DNA of 8,300 nucleotides, taken from positions 1 to 8,300 of the forward strand of contig DIWM01000052.1 of the NCBI GenBank assembly GCA_002428485.1, given 5' to 3'. Source of the stretch: Deltaproteobacteria bacterium UBA6106 (lineage in GTDB: Bacteria; Desulfobacterota; Syntrophorhabdia; Syntrophorhabdales; Syntrophorhabdaceae). The notes below the pieces were generated by a model. That model was not told where the DNA came from. It saw only the letters and a list, made by a program, of their open reading frames with translations, and searched no databases. Positions 5,825 through 8,300 of this stretch are shown here, one piece after another. The position numbers were made by a program, and so were the translations under genes. Positions within the stretch are counted from its first letter, which is position 1. Each line of letters starts with the position of its first letter.

Positions 5825-6295
5825 TTATTGTCCTTTTTTACTTTTCTTGAAGAGAAGTGACCCGGAATTTCCCTCCGTTCCCTGTAAATAGCGCCAGGCC
5901 CGAAGGTATTTGCCGAGCCGCTTCATGTCTTTTTCCCCGATCACATTGAGGCGGGTGATGTTCATATTGTCCTCAAGGTCGGCGATCTTGACCTTCTTCG
6001 AGATCGTGTTATCTGACACTCTCTTGATGAAATCGTTGTAACTTTCACCGTCACGGCGCGTGACGCCGTCCAGAGCAGCGAGCACTTCTTCGGGATATTC
6101 CTGGTTCCTCAGTTCTTCGATCGTAATGTTGGTGTCTTCCACCACGTCGTGGAGGATAGCCGTCATCATTTCCGCATCTGTTTCCATCGCGGCCATCAGC
6201 CGTAAAGGGTGCAGGATGTACGCCTTGCCGGCTTTGTCCTTCTGACCTTTGTGAGCTTTAACAGCGAGAGATAAGGCGTCATCAATGTCTGGCAT
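5825..6295 (-). CDS. HD-domain hydrolase of the SpoT/MESH1 type, 156 aa
   Basis: The protein shows the metal-binding set of RelA/SpoT-like HD domains: a helix with AHKGQ (His15) followed by YILHP (His29-Pro30), the HDVVEDT block at residues 49-55 (His49, Asp50, Glu53, Asp54), and VKIADLEDNM at 102-111 (Asp106). In SpoT and the stand-alone MESH1 enzymes this fold removes pyrophosphate from (p)ppGpp, and the Glu-Asp pair after HD is typical of active hydrolases. There is no synthetase, TGS or ACT domain, so it would be a small alarmone hydrolase if it keeps that substrate; NADPH or other nucleotides are alternatives. The ATG at 6293-6295 has AGGGG nearby. It heads an operon with the 57- and 97-aa genes, driven by promoter B. 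Confidence 0.85.
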   Translation of the reverse strand: MPDIDDALSLAVKAHKGQKDKAGKAYILHPLRLMAAMETDAEMMTAILHDVVEDTNITIEELRNQEYPEEVLAALDGVTRRDGESYNDFIKRVSDNTISKKVKIADLEDNMNITRLNVIGEKDMKRLGKYLRAWRYLQGTEGNSGSLLFKKSKKGQ

Positions 6296-6337
6296 AGCTA
6301 CCCCTATTTGTTCGATGTGTATGCATTCAGTATTAGT

Positions 6338-6369
6338 TATAATAGCATAGTTTTAATTAATGTGCAAGA
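6338..6369 (-). promoter_or_regulatory. Promoter B with TTAATTAA spacer element
   Basis: On the minus strand the -35 is TTGCAC (6362-6367), the spacer is 17 nt, and the -10 is TATTAT (6339-6344) with TGC before it. The spacer contains ATTAATTAAAA as in promoter A. It faces the HD-hydrolase gene, whose start lies about 37 nt beyond the predicted transcription start. The conserved palindromic spacer could be an operator for a shared repressor. Confidence 0.75.
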
Positions 6370-6434
6370 AAAGGGATAGACAATAAGAGGAGTCATAATT
6401 AATGAGAGTAGAATTAAGCTTCACGCCTGGTGTT

Positions 6435-6782
6435 TCATATCTTCAGCAGGGCATCTCTCATATCCCTTCCCTTTGCAGTCAGGAAACATGCCAGTTTCCT
6501 GCGTTCGTGCAGATCAGGTTTGACCTCTACCAGGTCATAGCCTTCAATCTTGCCGCTCTTTTTGTCGTATGCCTGGCCAAGAATTCTTATGTTACGGCTA
6601 ACGGTGGCTTGCGGCATTGTGGCGCGTTTTGCCAGGTTCGTCTGTGTAATACCGTCATTGATGCATATCAGAAGGAACAAATGCAACTGGGATAACGCAA
6701 AGTCTTTGTGAATCTTACCTCTGACCAGACTGATCATTTTTTCAAATGCGTTAACACCGGTGCGGTTGAGTCGTGGTCCCAT
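6435..6782 (-). CDS. MarR-family transcriptional regulator, 115 aa
   Basis: This is a winged-helix DNA-binding protein of the MarR type. The recognition helix region runs about residues 45-68 (ITQTNLAKRATMPQATVSRN), followed by a wing around 78-100 (DLVEVKPDLHERRKLACFL) and the usual closing LTAKG. MarR proteins dimerise through N- and C-terminal helices; at 115 aa this one is shorter than the usual 140-160, so the dimer helices are reduced. Most act as repressors and often control their own promoter. The ATG at 6780-6782 has AAAGGAG 5 nt upstream. A TTGACA promoter overlapped by an inverted repeat lies 46-79 nt upstream. No ligand can be inferred. Confidence 0.88.
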   Translation of the reverse strand: MGPRLNRTGVNAFEKMISLVRGKIHKDFALSQLHLFLLICINDGITQTNLAKRATMPQATVSRNIRILGQAYDKKSGKIEGYDLVEVKPDLHERRKLACFLTAKGRDMRDALLKI

Positions 6783-6827
6783 TACGTCTCCTTTATTTTA
6801 TCTTGCGGCGGCACTTAATCGGAATAC

Positions 6828-6861
6828 AGTCGTTTTAGTTAAGCGACTCCGTTTTTGTCAA
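6828..6861 (-). promoter_or_regulatory. marR-type promoter overlapped by an inverted-repeat operator
   Basis: On the minus strand TTGACA (6856-6861) is followed after 18 nt by TAAAAC (6832-6837), a fair -10. An inverted repeat with arms AGTCG (6828-6832) and CGACT (6844-6848), separated by 11 nt, covers the -10 and part of the spacer. A dimeric repressor bound there would block RNA polymerase. Autoregulation by the MarR protein is the natural reading but is inferred. Confidence 0.5.
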
Positions 6862-6896
6862 TTTTTCACGGATTACAAAAAAATCCGCCTGATCCC

Positions 6897-6932
6897 AAAA
6901 AAAACGCCCCGTAGGATCGCTCTCACGACGTT
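6897..6932 (-). terminator. Possible weak terminator after the recombinase gene
   Basis: Minus-strand arms AACG (6929-6932) and CGTT, with further CGT/ACG pairing inside, are followed by a run of eight T (6897-6904). The stem is imperfect and lies about 100 nt after the recombinase stop. A second T run (near 6967-6973) has even weaker pairing before it. This is the best candidate between the recombinase and marR. Confidence 0.25.
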
Positions 6933-7035
6933 TTTCGACAAGCGCGAGGGTTAATGGCCGCACCCTCCTAAAAAAACGCAATACCGTGCATTTTCCGTTC
7001 TTTTTTCTCGTTTGTCCCTGTTTCAAGGCTTTTTT

Positions 7036-7626
7036 TCAAAATTCCATATTCTCGAAGTACTCTCTGGCGTCCTTCGCGAGTATCTTTAGATAAATAAGGG
7101 TGTTCTGGATGTTCGCGTGGCCCATCCACTCCTGCAGCACCGTGATAGGCACGGGTTTCTTCTGAAGGAGACAGTTCACAGCGAAGGAATGCCTGAACGT
7201 GTGCGGATGGGCCCTTTCCCTGTCGAGGCCGGCTTTGAGCGCGGCTTTCTTAACAATCGCGAAGGCCCTTTCCCTGGTAAATTCAAAGAGACGGTCCTCC
7301 GGATCCAGCTTATGCTTCACTAAATGCGTCGCGATCAAACCCACGGTGTCCGGCATTATAGGCAGCACTCGCTTCGGTTTCTTTTTGCGCTTCAGCGTGT
7401 TCAGAACGATGGTCCCGGTGCGCACGTTAATGTCCTTGACCTTGACTCTGAGCATCTCGGAGACGCGGGCGCCCGTTCTCCAGAGCATGGTGAGGAACAG
7501 GTAGTGTTTCGGGTTGCCTTTGACTTCGTTAAGGATGAGGTCGATTTCTTCCCTTACGAAGTACTTCGGCAAATCCCGCGCCATGGCGGTATCGAGTGCT
7601 TTTGATGAGCGGATTACGGGAAGCAT
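7036..7626 (-). CDS. Short tyrosine recombinase (catalytic domain only), 196 aa
   Basis: The protein is a tyrosine recombinase/integrase with all active-site positions: Arg54 in RTGARVSE, Lys around 81-82 in the KRKKKPKR hairpin, His142 and Arg145 in HPHTFRH, His170 in MGHAN and Tyr179 in LIYLKI. It would cut and rejoin DNA at a specific site through a phosphotyrosine link. Typical integrases have 300-400 aa with an N-terminal core-binding domain; here only about 20 residues precede the catalytic domain, so that clamp is missing. The ATG at 7624-7626 follows the stop of the RHH gene after 3 nt, with GGGGA about 9 nt upstream. A longer frame is excluded by the upstream gene. DNA grip may come from the RHH partner, which is inferred. 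It might integrate the element or resolve plasmid multimers. Confidence 0.9.
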   Translation of the reverse strand: MLPVIRSSKALDTAMARDLPKYFVREEIDLILNEVKGNPKHYLFLTMLWRTGARVSEMLRVKVKDINVRTGTIVLNTLKRKKKPKRVLPIMPDTVGLIATHLVKHKLDPEDRLFEFTRERAFAIVKKAALKAGLDRERAHPHTFRHSFAVNCLLQKKPVPITVLQEWMGHANIQNTLIYLKILAKDAREYFENMEF

Positions 7627-7629
7627 GGT

Positions 7630-7857
7630 TTATTCCCCGCCTTCAGGTTCCTTGTTTTCCTCGGGATCCGGAAACATCTCGGTCATGTTGGTCATACTCT
7701 GAAGATACTCTTTCTTGTTCTCTGCAATGTAACGATCAATAAGTCCCTCAATTACAGCACTAAACTGTTCCCCTTTGAAAGCAATAATGGAATTGAAAAC
7801 TCTTATTTTGCTCTCAGGCAATCTCATTGATGTTGTTTTCTTTACTTCATCTGGCAT
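7630..7857 (-). CDS. Ribbon-helix-helix (Arc/CopG-like) DNA-binding protein, 75 aa
   Basis: Residues 5-48 fit a ribbon-helix-helix fold: a short strand (KTTSMRLPES), helix 1 (KIRVFNSIIAF) and helix 2 (EQFSAVIEGLIDRYIAEN). The strand pairs in a dimer and reads the DNA major groove. The tail (TNMTEMFPDPEENKEPEGGE) is acidic and probably disordered. The ATG at 7855-7857 has AGGAGG 6 nt upstream. It is the first gene of an operon with the recombinase. Proteins of this class repress their own operon, set plasmid copy number, act as antitoxins or assist recombination. No toxin follows, so a regulatory or accessory role with the recombinase is more likely. It is also a candidate for the factor binding the repeats upstream. 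Confidence 0.8.
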   Translation of the reverse strand: MPDEVKKTTSMRLPESKIRVFNSIIAFKGEQFSAVIEGLIDRYIAENKKEYLQSMTNMTEMFPDPEENKEPEGGE

Positions 7858-7898
7858 ATTAGGCCTCCTTCGTCATTACTTCATGCTCTCCATATTAT

Positions 7899-7927
7899 AT
7901 AATAGCATTAACTTCTTAAATGAAGAA
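7899..7927 (-). promoter_or_regulatory. Promoter C for the RHH-recombinase operon
   Basis: On the minus strand TATTAT (7899-7904) is preceded by TGC, giving the same TGCTATTATA block as promoters A and B. The -35 at 17 nt is poor (TTCTTC, 7922-7927), so it would depend on the extended -10 or on an activator. ATAGCATT (7902-7909) recurs inverted as AATGCTAT at 7962-7969, which might be a repressor site pair flanking the promoter. Confidence 0.5.
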
Positions 7928-8094
7928 AACATTATTTTGCGATAGCGATTTGCACTTAGCGAATGCTATAAATTGGGTTTATATTGCGCTATTCACATTT
8001 CCTCTAGCTGAAATGTTAAATTTCGCCCCTTCCGACCCCCTCCCCAAGAGTGATTCACTGTAAACCCCCGTCAGTCATGCATCTACGCGTTTTA

Positions 8095-8119
8095 TTCACA
8101 AAAGAACCTATTTTGTGAA
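8095..8119. repeat. Perfect 9-bp inverted repeat with 7-bp spacer
   Basis: Arms TTCACAAAA (8095-8103) and TTTTGTGAA (8111-8119) are exact reverse complements around the asymmetric spacer GAACCTA. The layout resembles a tyrosine recombinase core site, in which two arm-bound protomers exchange strands across a 6-8 bp overlap. It could equally be a dimeric repressor operator. It is not followed by a T run, so it is not a standard terminator. Confidence 0.6.
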
Positions 8120-8136
8120 CCCCCCTTTCATGCTTT

Positions 8137-8255
8137 ATGTAAAGCCCGATGTAAAGATGTAACGGATGACACAGGAGTGAGCGATTGTCAAGCGTGCTGG
8201 TAAGCTTTATGGCGTGAGGAATGATGGCAAGGTAATCATGTAAACGTTTATGTAG
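8137..8255 (+). repeat. Clustered ATGTAAA-type direct repeats
   Basis: ATGTAAA occurs at 8137, 8149 and 8238, with ATGTAAC at 8157 and ATGTAGG at 8250. Two pairs (8137/8149 and 8238/8250) have nearly the same internal spacing of about 12 nt and lie about 101 nt apart. A palindrome TAAACGTTTA (8241-8250) bridges the second pair. Regular spacing near one helical turn suggests repeated protein binding on one DNA face. Confidence 0.4.
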
Positions 8256-8300
8256 GGTGTTCAGCGTAACCCTGTGTGCTGTACTTCTTTATAGCTGTAC

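Larger units (their letters stand above)
7858..8300. other. 443-bp region without a convincing gene, rich in short repeats
   Basis: Apart from promoter C, no frame of useful length with a credible start is seen on either strand. The region holds direct TAGCGA copies (7943, 7957), an AGTGATTCACT palindrome (8049-8059), a C-rich tract (8024-8046), a perfect 9-bp inverted repeat (8095-8119), several ATGTAAA motifs (8137-8255) and GCTGTAC twice at the window end (8278, 8294). Dense short repeats upstream of a recombinase operon suggest protein-binding sites: operator, recombination site or origin-like iterons. No replication initiator gene is visible to support an origin. Confidence 0.5.

Noticed and set aside
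6402..6695. A 97-codon plus-strand frame with AGGAG before its ATG
   Set aside because: The ribosome site is appealing, but the frame lies opposite a clear MarR gene and its product shows no recognisable pattern.
6869..6887. CGGATT/AATCCG inverted repeat as a terminator
   Set aside because: The 6-bp stem has no T run after it on either strand and its loop is a simple A tract.
6835..7026. A 63-codon minus-strand frame from a TTG just after the recombinase
   Set aside because: It has no ribosome site, its Arg/Lys/Phe-rich product comes from A and T tracts, and it runs through the MarR promoter and its inverted repeat.
7630..7857. RHH gene as the antitoxin of a toxin-antitoxin pair
   Set aside because: The next gene is a tyrosine recombinase with an intact active site, not a toxin, and no small toxin-like frame lies next to it.

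Overview
This 8.3 kb window looks like accessory DNA, such as an integrated element or a plasmid segment, from a Gram-negative environmental bacterium of medium GC. The lineage cannot be fixed from this sequence; a Desulfobacterota-like origin is only a guess. Every convincing gene reads on the minus strand. Most have strong AAGGAG-type ribosome binding sites, several start with GTG or TTG, and many are packed with 0-22 nt gaps or 4-nt overlaps. No rRNA, tRNA or CRISPR array was seen.

Left edge (1-1985), read right to left: a 156-aa amphipathic/coiled-coil protein of unknown function (1515-1985); a decayed C-terminal scrap of an ankyrin gene (about 1402-1491); an intact 292-aa ankyrin-repeat gene (480-1358); and a second ankyrin gene (start at 400) cut after about 61 codons by the end of an IS21-like insertion sequence. 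The IS contributes a terminal repeat array and the first codons of its transposase (1-about 218).

Middle (2061-4108): a DUF4262 protein with a TTG start, then a tightly packed run of three unrecognised genes of 129, 123 and 222 aa. The 123-aa protein carries a Cys/His cluster. A 27-aa candidate ORF lies between the 222-aa gene and the DUF4262 gene.

Centre-right (4199-6295): two operons of unknown proteins plus metal-dependent phosphohydrolases. One is a 126-aa unknown followed by a calcineurin-like metallophosphoesterase. The other is a SpoT/MESH1-type HD hydrolase, a 57-aa protein and a 97-aa protein. Each operon is preceded by a nearly identical promoter (27 of 32 positions shared) with an extended -10 and a palindromic TTAATTAA in the spacer, which suggests a shared regulon.

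Right (6435-8300): a MarR-family regulator behind a promoter overlapped by a 21-nt inverted repeat; then a ribbon-helix-helix protein and a short tyrosine recombinase in one operon, whose promoter has the same extended -10. Upstream lies 443 bp without a convincing gene. It holds a perfect 9-bp inverted repeat around a 7-bp spacer, which could be a recombinase core site or an operator, and clustered ATGTAAA motifs. A working reading is a recombinase/RHH mobility or maintenance module, a regulatory layer, and cargo that includes nucleotide-type hydrolases and ankyrin proteins. The cargo's function is not established by the sequence.
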